Positions 1 to 7,823 of a stretch of 64,000 nt of DNA are shown piece by piece. Within the stretch, counting starts at the first letter, position 1; every line of letters begins with the position of its first letter. The notes under the pieces were generated by a model. The model had not been told where the DNA came from and made no database searches. It saw only the letters and a program-made list of their open reading frames with translations. The position numbers and the translations under genes were made by a program. The DNA is from Halopenitus persicus (GTDB lineage: Archaea > Halobacteriota > Halobacteria > Halobacteriales > Haloferacaceae): NCBI RefSeq assembly GCF_002355635.1, contig NZ_AP017558.1, positions 992,001 to 1,056,000 on the forward strand, given 5' to 3'.

Positions 1-948
1 GGCCTCCCGGGCCTCGCCGCGGACCGACGCGGAGAGCAACAGCGTCTCGAACCCGGCCGCCTCGCAGGCCTCGACGGCGGCGGCACAGGCGGTCCGGTTG
101 GTCGCGAGGACGTGTGTGGATACTGCCTCGACCGCCGGATCGGCCGCGGTCGGCGTCTCGGGACGATCCCCCTCGATCCCCGCCCGAAGCTGCCGGCGGA
201 CCGAGTCGGGGACCTCGACGTCGTACTCCGAGAGGACCGCGAGCGCGTCGTCGTACGTGGTCGGATCGCCAGCGAGCGGGCCGCTAGCAACCACCGCCGG
301 GTCGTCGCCAGTCACGTCGCTTAGCAGGAGTCCGACGACCGTCGCGGGCGCGATCTCGCGTGCGAGCCGACCGCCCTTGATCGCCGAGGCGTGTTTCCGG
401 ACCGCGTTGATCCGCTCGATCGGCGCGCCGCTTGCGAGGAGCGCGTCGGTCAGGGACGCCAGTTCGTCAGTCGTGATCCCGTCCGCCGGGGCGGTCAACA
501 GCGCGCTGCCGCCGCCGGTGATCGGCGCCAGCACGAGCGTTCCCTCGTCGCTTCCGCGTGCCCGCTGCAGAAGTTGCCGCGTCCCCGCGGCGTTGGCGTC
601 GCTCGGAACGGGATGGGTCCCCTCGACGACCTCGACCGGCCCCGCCGAAACCGGATCGTCGGTGACGACCACGCCGCCGTCGAGCCGGTTCCCGAGCCGG
701 TCGGCAAGGGCCCGGGCGAGCCGCCCGGCGGCGTTGCCGCCGCCCAGCACGATGACCTCGTCGTAGGCGGCCAGATCGTACCGGTCCGTGCCGATCCGGA
801 GCGAACCGCCCGCGGGGTCGGTGCCCGAGACAGAGATCAGCTCGTCGACGACCGTCTCGGGGCGGGCGGCGTCGATCCCGGCCGCGATCGCCTCGAGCGC
901 CGTCCTGCCGGCGCGTGAGTCGCCGGCCGCCGGCATCGGATCGAACAT
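1..948 (-). CDS. Glycerate 2-kinase (DUF4147/MOFRL family), 3' end outside window
   Basis: Reads on the minus strand from an ATG at 948 and stays open to base 1, so about 316 residues of the N-terminal and central part are visible and the C-terminal MOFRL domain lies outside. Recognised by the glycine-rich stretch VIVLGGGNAAGRLA near residue 70, by PITGGGSALL (the usual SGGGSALL signature of the family) and by VRKHASAIKGGRLA. The family phosphorylates D-glycerate to 2-phosphoglycerate, feeding lower glycolysis/gluconeogenesis in the cytoplasm. This fits the neighbouring PEP carboxykinase, although the 3' end of that gene is 180 bases away across a decayed repeat, so joint transcription is uncertain. 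Family assignment is firm; substrate is inferred from the family. Confidence 0.85.
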   Translation of the reverse strand, partial: MFDPMPAAGDSRAGRTALEAIAAGIDAARPETVVDELISVSGTDPAGGSLRIGTDRYDLAAYDEVIVLGGGNAAGRLARALADRLGNRLDGGVVVTDDPVSAGPVEVVEGTHPVPSDANAAGTRQLLQRARGSDEGTLVLAPITGGGSALLTAPADGITTDELASLTDALLASGAPIERINAVRKHASAIKGGRLAREIAPATVVGLLLSDVTGDDPAVVASGPLAGDPTTYDDALAVLSEYDVEVPDSVRRQLRAGIEGDRPETPTAADPAVEAVSTHVLATNRTACAAAVEACEAAGFETLLLSASVRGEAREA

Positions 949-995
949 ACTGCTGCGTCGCCGTGTCGAGTGAAAAGCGTTGTTCCGAGTCGGTC

Positions 996-1110
996 GATGG
1001 CGGCGAAGCGATAGCGGGTAACCGATGGCGTCGAAACCACAGGAAGGCAGATGATGGCGGCGAAACCGTAGGAAGACAGCTGATGGCGGCAATGCGGGAC
1101 GGCGAATGAC
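996..1110. repeat. Decayed tandem repeat, unit about 29 bp, 4 copies
   Basis: Copies begin at about 996, 1024, 1053 and 1082, each starting gatggcg(g/t)cgaa. It fills the gap between the start of the glycerate kinase gene and the stop of pckA. Copies are imperfect, suggesting an older array. Confidence 0.7.
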
Positions 1111-1127
1111 GGCGAGCCGCCGGCCGT

Positions 1128-2687
1128 TCAGTACAGCGCGTCGGCGATCGAGTCGTCGAGGTCGTCGAACCGCTCGAGGTGCGCCTCCCGCTCCCGGCGG
1201 AGCTCGGCGAGCCGCTCCTCGTGGTTCTCGAGGTTGCTCGCGACGTCGAACCGGCTCACGTCCATTCCGGGCACCGCCGCGGGCACCGTCAGACCCGTCG
1301 CCTCGTCGGGCGTCCACTCGACGGTGCCGCGGGCGATGGACCGCAGCAGGGTGATCGTGTCCTCGACGCCGACGTCGACGTCGCCCACGCTGCCGGTGTT
1401 GAGCACGTAACAGTCGACGTCCAGGTCGGCGATGAGGTCGCGGAACCGGTTGCCCTCCTCGCCCTCCGACCCGACGATGAAGGGGTTGGTTCCGACGACG
1501 CGGATCGACTCGCCGGCCGCGGTCGGGTCGCCCGCGCTGGTCTGGATCGACTCGCCGAGCATGAACGCGACCGCCGCCTCCTCCGGGGTGAGCTTCGCGA
1601 CCGGCGGCATCGCGGGGTTGCGCGTGATGAAGAAGACCTGGTCGACCGTCTCGAGGTCGACGTCGTCGCCGGCCGAGGAGAGCTCCTCGCGCTGGATGAT
1701 GGCGCGGCCGTTCGTCGTGTATCGGTCGCTGTCGAAGTCGACCGTGCCGTCCTCGGCGACGTCGACGTTCTCGAGGATCGCGCTCTCGTCGGTGGTCGCG
1801 TCGTACATCGCGGGCTCGGTCTCCGGATCGAGCCCGTGTGTCTTCACGAACAGGCCCTGTCCCTCGCTGCCCGCCACGGAGCCGTCGGGCAGCAGAGCAC
1901 AGACGTCGTCCTGGAGCATCGTCGCGTCCTCGGGCTCGTCGAGCCAGAGCCCGTGGGCGGTCAGCGTCGACTTGCCGGTTCCGGACAGGCCCAAGAAGAG
2001 CTGGCCGACCGTCTCGAGCCCGTCGGCCGCGTCGGCGTCGATCGCCTCACCGGCGTCATCGACGGGCGACTCGACGCCCTCCTTCAGCAGCCGAACCCGC
2101 TTGCTGCCGGCGTGGAGCCCGAGCCCGCCCTGCCGTTTCGCGTAGTACATGAACAGCCGGAGGAAGGACTTCTTCGCCTCGCCGGTGTAGTCGCTGCCGA
2201 CGACGGCGGTGAACCCCGCCTCGGGCAGGATCCGGACGGCGACCTCGTCCCAGTCGGGGATCTGCACGGTGTAGAAGTCGGGCTCACGGTCGCCGTCGAC
2301 GGGCTCGAAGAGCTTCGCGACCGCGAGCGCGATGCGTCCGTACGCCTTCGGAACGTAGTACCGACAGACGTAGGTGTTGTCCGGATGCCGGCCAACCTGG
2401 CGGTCGAGACAGACCATCTCGGCGTCCGCCGCGAACTCGACGACGTCGGCGACGAGTTTCTGGTCGGTGGCGTCGAACTCGTGGTCGATCGCGTTCGTCG
2501 TCGCGTCGGCGTTTCGCGAGCGTTCCCGGCTCACGTACGAGGGCGACCCGAACTCCGTGGTCGTCTCGAGGTCGCGAGAGAACGATCGCAGTCGTTCCAG
2601 CGACGGGTTGTGGATGACGTTCTCGGCTGTCTCCGGGTCCGGGAGCGCCGAGGATGGGTGCCGAGCCGCCATCAGTGGCTTGGACAT
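1128..2687 (-). CDS. pckA: Phosphoenolpyruvate carboxykinase (ATP)
   Basis: About 519 residues. Converts oxaloacetate and ATP to PEP, CO2 and ADP, the entry step of gluconeogenesis. The P-loop GLSGTGKSTLTAHG lies near residue 235 (Lys about 239), preceded by GSDYTGEAKKSFLRLF, which corresponds to the oxaloacetate/metal-binding region of ATP-type PEPCKs; a further family block, GQGLFVKTHGLDPETEPAMY, follows. The reading frame is open upstream to 2909, but the ATG at 2687 (MSKPLMAARHP) is preferred because a TATA-like agattTATct sits about 30 bases upstream and the extra upstream residues translate a tandem repeat. An ATG at 2672 is the alternative. Transcribed toward the glycerate kinase gene. 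Confidence 0.9.
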   Translation of the reverse strand: MSKPLMAARHPSSALPDPETAENVIHNPSLERLRSFSRDLETTTEFGSPSYVSRERSRNADATTNAIDHEFDATDQKLVADVVEFAADAEMVCLDRQVGRHPDNTYVCRYYVPKAYGRIALAVAKLFEPVDGDREPDFYTVQIPDWDEVAVRILPEAGFTAVVGSDYTGEAKKSFLRLFMYYAKRQGGLGLHAGSKRVRLLKEGVESPVDDAGEAIDADAADGLETVGQLFLGLSGTGKSTLTAHGLWLDEPEDATMLQDDVCALLPDGSVAGSEGQGLFVKTHGLDPETEPAMYDATTDESAILENVDVAEDGTVDFDSDRYTTNGRAIIQREELSSAGDDVDLETVDQVFFITRNPAMPPVAKLTPEEAAVAFMLGESIQTSAGDPTAAGESIRVVGTNPFIVGSEGEEGNRFRDLIADLDVDCYVLNTGSVGDVDVGVEDTITLLRSIARGTVEWTPDEATGLTVPAAVPGMDVSRFDVASNLENHEERLAELRREREAHLERFDDLDDSIADALY

Positions 2688-2713
2688 CGTGTCTATATAC
2701 GGAACAGCAAGGC

Positions 2714-2723
2714 AGATAAATCT
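2714..2723 (-). promoter_or_regulatory. TATA-like element of pckA
   Basis: Minus-strand AGATTTATCT centred about 31 bases before the proposed ATG at 2687, the usual spacing for a leaderless haloarchaeal transcript. Confidence 0.5.
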
Positions 2724-2785
2724 GTATGGATCCCCGCCGTGTTCCGATCGGTATCGACCCGCACGGGTACCTGAGTCACACCGGG

Positions 2786-2840
2786 CGGGTCGTGAATCCC
2801 ACCGGAACGGGTCGTGAATCCCACCGGAACGGGTCGTGAC
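2786..2840. repeat. Tandem repeat, 22 bp unit, about 2.6 copies
   Basis: Unit cgggtcgtgaatcccaccgg plus aa at 2786-2807 and 2808-2829, with a partial third copy from 2830. It lies 100-150 bases upstream of the pckA start, in the 364-base pckA/rdfA gap. The rest of that gap is an AT-rich stretch (about 2930-3030) holding the rdfA promoter; no gene is seen there. Confidence 0.85.
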
Positions 2841-3015
2841 CTCGTTCGATCTCTCCGGAGCGGGTCGTGCCCCCGTCAGCTCACCGCCGGCCGAGAACGC
2901 CGGGGTCACGGCCCGAAGATCGGGGCGTGAAATATGAAACGTATCCGGTCAGTTCCCGAATTAGTAATTATTCAAACAACATATACTAAAATGATTAATC
3001 GATCGGATTTACACC

Positions 3016-3026
3016 GATATATTTGT
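3016..3026 (+). promoter_or_regulatory. TATA-like element of rdfA
   Basis: gatatatttgt centred about 30 bases before the ATG at 3052, in an AT-rich stretch that contrasts with the surrounding GC-rich DNA. Confidence 0.5.
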
Positions 3027-3051
3027 AATCCCCCGTGTCGAACGTGGCCCC

Positions 3052-3657
3052 ATGAGCGAGTCATCGCGGCCGAACACCAAGGTCGCACGCGTGATCGACA
3101 AGTACGACCTCGCCGGCAAGGGGGCGGAACTGGAGGACGACTGGACGGGCGCCACGGGGGACCGGACGAGTCTCCGGGACCTGGCGGACGAATTCAACCG
3201 GTCGGTGCTCGAGGCGGCGCTCAGACAGGCGGGGGAGGCGGTCGCCGAGACGGACATCGACAGCGCCTACCGAACGCTCACCGGGGACGACGTCCCACGA
3301 GCCGACGAGATGCGCAAGCGACGCGAGCTCGAGGGATCGGGCGTGGACGTCGACGACGTCCTCTCCGATTTCGTCACTCATCAGGCCATTTATACGTATC
3401 TGACTGAGTACCGGGAAGCCGAGCTCCCCGACCGGTCGGAGAACCTGCTCGAACGAAAGACCGAGACGCTCGAGCGGCTGCAGGGACGGACGACCGCCGT
3501 GACCGAGTCAACCATCGAAACGCTCGTCTCCGGGGACCAGCTCACCGACCGGGAGTACGAGGTGTTCGTCGACGTCCGGGTCGTCTGCAGCGAGTGCGGG
3601 ACCGACTACACCGCGAGCGAACTCCTCCGACGCGGCGGGTGCGACTGCGGGACGTAG
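3052..3657 (+). CDS. rdfA: RdfA-family protein (rod-determining factor)
   Basis: 201 residues. The N-terminal block SKVARVIDKYDL-type (here NTKVARVIDKYDLAGKG) followed by LEDDWTG and TSLRDLADEFNRSVLEAA matches the haloarchaeal family named after Haloferax volcanii RdfA, a factor needed for rod-shaped cells. The C-terminus carries a CSECG ... CDCG pair that could bind zinc. The central helical part may bind DNA or a partner, but no recognised enzymatic motif is present. The ATG is placed about 30 bases after a TATA element. It lies 116 bases upstream of, and on the same strand as, an SMC-like gene; family knowledge suggests such pairs recur in haloarchaea. Family naming is from recall of conserved N-terminal residues. 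Confidence 0.75.
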   Translation: MSESSRPNTKVARVIDKYDLAGKGAELEDDWTGATGDRTSLRDLADEFNRSVLEAALRQAGEAVAETDIDSAYRTLTGDDVPRADEMRKRRELEGSGVDVDDVLSDFVTHQAIYTYLTEYREAELPDRSENLLERKTETLERLQGRTTAVTESTIETLVSGDQLTDREYEVFVDVRVVCSECGTDYTASELLRRGGCDCGT

Positions 3658-3773
3658 GCTCGCGCCCGACCGCGAGCGCCGCCGGCCGGTCGTGAGGGCG
3701 AGGGACCGATTTTCGGCGTCGCGACCGGGTCGAGAGGTGAACAGTTATCAATGAGGAGTTCGTTACGCCACCA

Positions 3774-5720
3774 ATGAGCAGTCAGGATACACCAGCGCGG
3801 GAAGTCCGCGTGGCAGCCGAGAACATCGGGGGTATCGATTCGGACGAGCTGACGCTTTCGCCTGGAATCACGGTGTTGAGCGGACGGAACGCGACGAACA
3901 GGACGTCGTTCCTCCAGGCGATCATGGCCGGCCTCGGCAGCGAACGCTCCTCGCTGAAGGGCGACGCCGACGAGGGGTTCGTCGATCTGGAGATCGGCGA
4001 GGAAACGTACACGCGAACGCTGACGCGGCACGGCGACCAGGTGTCCTACGGCGGCGACCCGTACCTCGATGACCCGCAGCTGGCCGACCTGTTCGCGTTC
4101 CTGCTCGAGAACAACGAGGCGCGCCGCGCCGTCGAGCGCGGCGACGACCTCCGGGATCTCATCATGCGGCCGGTCGACACCGCCGACATCGAGTCGGAGA
4201 TCACGGAGCTCGAGCGCGAGAAGCAGCGCATCGACTCCCAGATCGACGAGTACGAGCGCCTTCAGAGCGAACTCCCGTCGCTCGAGACGGAACGCAGAGA
4301 GATCGAAACGGAGCTGGAGGAGGCGCGCGCGGAGCGCGAGGAACTCCAGACGGCCATCGAGGAGGCGGACGTCAGCCTCGAGGAGAGCCGGTCCCAGAAG
4401 CGCGAGATCGAGGAGGCGTTCGACCGGCTTCGGGAGGGCCGGTCGGATCTGGAGGACCTCGAGTTCGAGCTGGAGGCCGAGCGGACGACCCTCGAGGACC
4501 TGACGAGCGAGCGCGACGTGCTCGAGTCGCGGCTCGCCGAGGCCGAGGCGGCCGACGAGGACCCGGAGCGGCTCGCCGGGCGCATCGAGGAGCTCCGAAA
4601 CCGTCAGCGTGCGTTGAACGAGACGCTCAGCCAGCTCGGCAGCGTCATCAGCTTCAACGAGGAGATGCTCGAGGGCGACGGCCTCGACCTCGAGGAGGCG
4701 GACGTCGCGGGCGACGGCGGCACCGGCGAGCTGACCGACCAGCTCGTCGCCGCGGAGGACCGAACGGTCTGTTGGACCTGCGGATCGGAGGTAGAGTCCG
4801 ACCGGATCGAGACGACCGTCGATCGACTCCGCGAGCTCCGGACCGAGAAGCTCAGCGAGCGCAACGAGCTCCAGGAGCGGATCAACGATCTCACCTCCGA
4901 GAAGTCGGAGATCGAACGGAAGGAGCGCGAGCTCGACCGCACCCGGCGCCGGCTCTCGGACGTCGAGACCGAGATCGAGACCACCGAGGAGCGCATCGCG
5001 GACCTCGAGGAGCGCATCGAGGACCAGGAGGACCGCGTCGAGGAGCTCGAGGCCGAAACCGAGACCGTGGGCGGGGAGTACGACGAGGTGCTCGAGCTCC
5101 ACCGCGAGGCGAACGAGCTCGACCTCCGCATCGACCGGCTCGAGTCCGATCTGGGGGACATCGACGATCAGATCGAGGAGCGCGAAAGCGCCGAGGAGCA
5201 ACACGAATCCCTCCAAGAGCGGCGCGAGGAGATCGCCGACGAGCTCACCGAGCTCCGGACGCGCGTCGACCGGATCGAGGAGGAGTCGGTCGAGTCGTTC
5301 AACGACCACATGGCCTCCGTCCTCGAGGTCCTCGAGTACGACAACATCGAACGCATCTGGATCGAGCGGAAGACGCGGAACGTCCGCGAGGGACGCCAAA
5401 AGGTGACCAAGAGCACGTTCGACCTCCAGATCGTCCGCGTGGCCGAGGACGGAGCAACCTACCGCGACACGATCGACCACCTCTCCGAGAGCGAGCGGGA
5501 GGTCATCGGCCTGGTGTTCGCGCTCGCCGGCTACCTCGTCCACGAGGTCTACGAGGAGCTGCCGGTGATGCTGCTTGACTCCCTCGAGGCGATCGACTCC
5601 GACCGGATCGCCCGCGTGGTCGACTACTTCGAGGAGTTCGCCGACTACCTCGTCGTCGCGCTGCTGCCCGAGGACGCCGACGCGGTGGTCGACGCCGGGA
5701 CGTCCGTCGCGGAGTTCTGA
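3774..5720 (+). CDS. Archaea-specific SMC-related protein (ASRP/Sph-like coiled-coil ATPase)
   Basis: 648 residues arranged like a small Rad50/SMC. An N-terminal ATPase half has a degenerate Walker A (SGRNATNRTSF, residues 36-46, with Asn-Arg where GK is expected). A long coiled coil runs about 135-330, with a central Cys333-x2-Cys336 zinc hook, then a second coiled coil to about 510. The C-terminal half has signature-like LSESEREVIGL and Walker B VMLLDSLEAID. Proteins of this type dimerise through the hook and probably act on DNA or chromosome organisation; no nuclease domain is visible. The start at 3774 follows gttatca about 28 bases upstream. It is the downstream partner of rdfA. The unusual Walker A appears, from memory, to be typical of this family rather than a mutation. 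Confidence 0.85.
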   Translation: MSSQDTPAREVRVAAENIGGIDSDELTLSPGITVLSGRNATNRTSFLQAIMAGLGSERSSLKGDADEGFVDLEIGEETYTRTLTRHGDQVSYGGDPYLDDPQLADLFAFLLENNEARRAVERGDDLRDLIMRPVDTADIESEITELEREKQRIDSQIDEYERLQSELPSLETERREIETELEEARAEREELQTAIEEADVSLEESRSQKREIEEAFDRLREGRSDLEDLEFELEAERTTLEDLTSERDVLESRLAEAEAADEDPERLAGRIEELRNRQRALNETLSQLGSVISFNEEMLEGDGLDLEEADVAGDGGTGELTDQLVAAEDRTVCWTCGSEVESDRIETTVDRLRELRTEKLSERNELQERINDLTSEKSEIERKERELDRTRRRLSDVETEIETTEERIADLEERIEDQEDRVEELEAETETVGGEYDEVLELHREANELDLRIDRLESDLGDIDDQIEERESAEEQHESLQERREEIADELTELRTRVDRIEEESVESFNDHMASVLEVLEYDNIERIWIERKTRNVREGRQKVTKSTFDLQIVRVAEDGATYRDTIDHLSESEREVIGLVFALAGYLVHEVYEELPVMLLDSLEAIDSDRIARVVDYFEEFADYLVVALLPEDADAVVDAGTSVAEF

Positions 5721-5824
5721 TCCGCGGACCGTGAGGCGGCGGGCGGCCGACGACTGGCTCCGCCGTCGACGCAGTACGGACGCCATTATATAAATAAAAC
5801 ATCAATGACTCGTATCTGATAGAT

Positions 5825-5998
5825 ATGGTCATCAAACGCCTATCCACCGACTTCCCACTCCGGGTGACGATCGTCGAGAGGCGGGACGATCGGTCGACCC
5901 GACGGCGTGTGCAAGGGACCCGATCCGGTCAGGAGAAGTCGGGGCTGCGTCCCTCGAGGAACGCCGAGACGCCCTCCTCGTGGTCCGAAGTCCCGTAG
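5825..5998 (+). CDS. Possible small leaderless ORF, 57 residues
   Basis: An AT-rich element ttatataaataaa at about 5787-5799 lies 30 bases before an ATG at 5825, which opens a 57-codon frame (MVIKRLSTDFPLRVTIVERR...) ending at 5998. The last third overlaps the 3' end of the opposite-strand PaaG-like gene. The product is Arg-rich with no recognisable family. The promoter alone could instead drive an antisense RNA. Weakly supported. Confidence 0.2.
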   Translation: MVIKRLSTDFPLRVTIVERRDDRSTRRRVQGTRSGQEKSGLRPSRNAETPSSWSEVP

Positions 5999-6693
5999 GC
6001 CAGCGACTGGGTCAACAGCTCCTGCTCGAGCGCCTCCCGCCAGTAGGTTCCCAGGTTCTCGTGCATGGCTCGCTTGGCGAGCCCGATCGTTTCGGAGGGC
6101 CGCTTGCCGAGGGTTTCGAGGAGGTCGTCGACGGTCGCGTCCAGCTCGTCCGCCGGGACGGCCTCGTTGATCAGGCCCAGCTCGGCCGCCTCCGCGGCGC
6201 CGAAGAAGTCGGCGGTGAACGCGAGCCGCTTCGCCGCCCGAAGTCCGATGAGCTTCGGGAGCAGGAACGTGCCGCCGGTGTCCGGCACGAGTCCGACGCG
6301 GACGAACGCGCACCCGAAGGTGGCGTCGGCCGCCGCGTACGCGAAGTCGCTGACGGCGGTGACAGCCAATCCGGCGCCGACTGCGTCTCCGTTCACCTTC
6401 GCGACGATGGGAACCGGGCTCGTCATCGCCGCCTCGACGACGCGCCCGAGCGTGTTCTGGACGCGCTCGAAGGACTCGGCGGCCGTCTCCTCGCGGGCGG
6501 CCATGGCCTCGATGTCGCCGCCCGCGCTGAACGCGTCGCCCTCGCCCGTGAGCACGATCGCGTCGTGGTCGGCCGTCGACGCCCCGTCGATCGCCGACGC
6601 GAGGTCCCGTGCAGCCTGTTCGGTGAACGCGTTCTTCGAATCCGGGCGGTCGAAGGTGACCGTCCGAACCCCGTCACCGTCGGTAATACGCAT
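5929..6693 (-). CDS. Enoyl-CoA hydratase/isomerase family, PaaG-like
   Basis: 254 residues, full crotonase fold: oxyanion segment SAGGDIEAMA (about 56-65), VNGDAVGAGLAV (about 100) and VGLVPDTGGTFLLPKLIG (about 140). Both glutamates used by hydratases are absent (GAGLAV in place of GGGCEL; AFV in place of PEI). An Asp is present in GLVPDTGGT, the position of the catalytic aspartate of PaaG, the 1,2-epoxyphenylacetyl-CoA isomerase. That makes isomerisation more likely than hydration and suits the paa operon 13 kb away. A minus-strand CTTTTCACC lies about 28 bases before the ATG. It is monocistronic in this orientation. Exact substrate is inferred. Confidence 0.75.
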   Translation of the reverse strand: MRITDGDGVRTVTFDRPDSKNAFTEQAARDLASAIDGASTADHDAIVLTGEGDAFSAGGDIEAMAAREETAAESFERVQNTLGRVVEAAMTSPVPIVAKVNGDAVGAGLAVTAVSDFAYAAADATFGCAFVRVGLVPDTGGTFLLPKLIGLRAAKRLAFTADFFGAAEAAELGLINEAVPADELDATVDDLLETLGKRPSETIGLAKRAMHENLGTYWREALEQELLTQSLAYGTSDHEEGVSAFLEGRSPDFS

Positions 6694-6768
6694 ATCCGAT
6701 CCCTCGGATCGCTGGGTGAAAAGCGTTCGCAGACGCGGTCGGGTACTCCGTCGCGTTCCCGCCCCGCC

Positions 6769-7637
6769 TCACGTTCTCCCCTCACCTCGAGGCCCCGCCT
6801 CGGTCGTATGGCCGACCAGGCCCAGGTATCGTCGACCGACGGGGTCGGTGAGCGGCAACCAGTCGACGCGTCGTCCGGCCATCGATCCGGTCTCGAGGTC
6901 GTCGAACCGGTCCGTCACGCCGGGGTCGCTCCCGAGGAGGTACGCGACCGGAAGCGGTCCGAACGCCTCGAGTCGCTCGGCGAGCCAGCCATCGTCCCGC
7001 GGGCTGGCCAGCGCGACCGGCGCGTCCCCGAAGACGGCGACGTCGGCGTGAAGCCGCTCGACGGAGCCACGAACCGGCGCGTCGAGATCAAGGGCGGTCC
7101 GCAACCGGTCGACGGCGGCAGCGAGGTCGCGGACGCCGACGATCACGGAATCGACTCCCGACACCGGGGCGGACGCCAGATCGCCGGTCGGCTGGACACG
7201 ACGGGTCCGTGGCGTGCGATCGCTGATGAGAAACGGGAGCAGCGACCCCGGGTCGCCGTCGCCGAGGAACGTGAGGTCCCATTCCACGAGCACGCCGTCC
7301 TCGCGTCGGCGCTCGTACGCCGTGGGACCGTCGACGACGATCCCGCGGTCGCGAAACGTCGACGTTGCGGCCGCGATGTCGTCGACCCCGGCGCCCACGC
7401 ACACGGGCCACCGTTGCGGCGGATCGGCTCGTCCCACCAGGGCGACTCGAGCCCCGGTTCGACAGTCGAAACGAGTTCGAGGTAGCTCCCGTCGCGGAAC
7501 CCGACGATCGACATCTCGGTGACGCCGTTCGAGTGCGTCCCGCCGTATTCGGCCGGAAGCCCGGCCGCGGTGAACGCCGCGGTGAGCTGCTCGAGGTCCC
7601 GTCCCGCGATCGTCACGTGGTCGATCCGGAGGTCCAT
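6769..7637 (-). pseudogene. VOC/glyoxalase-like protein interrupted by a frameshift
   Basis: The N-terminal part (MDLRIDHVTIAGRDLEQL... to GGPCAWAPG) reads in one frame from the ATG at 7637 to about 7395. The C-terminal part (GVDDIAAATSTFRDRG... to the stop at 6769) is in another frame. Near 7390-7400 the minus strand reads gtgtgcgtgggcgccggggtc; adding one base restores CAWA-x-GVDDI as a single VOC protein of about 290 residues resembling the glyoxalase_3-type group. The two frames are each intact, so this is either a recent one-base loss in a GC run or a sequencing error. Family members bind metals and act on diverse small molecules; no function is assigned here. Confidence 0.7.
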
Positions 7638-7823
7638 ACCGGGTGGCCTCGGCGGGCAAGCAAATGCGTTTCGGGGCCATCGAGCCACGACATCAGGCCA
7701 CGACGTCGCGCCACCGGACCACGACCACGGTCCCCGCGTTCGAGCTGGCCGAGGCGAATCGCGTATGAAAAGTAAATTAACCGCTGACGCTCCAGAGGAA
7801 CACGAGAGCACCTCACGCCAACC

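Noticed and set aside
1179-2774. Long open plus-strand frame over pckA
   Set aside because: Shadow of pckA, whose P-loop and family motifs are on the minus strand; the plus frame has no recognisable domain.
3606-5786. Long open minus-strand frame antisense to the SMC-like gene
   Set aside because: Leu/Asp/Val-rich translation typical of the antisense of acidic GC-rich genes; the plus-strand product has clear ATPase and zinc-hook motifs.
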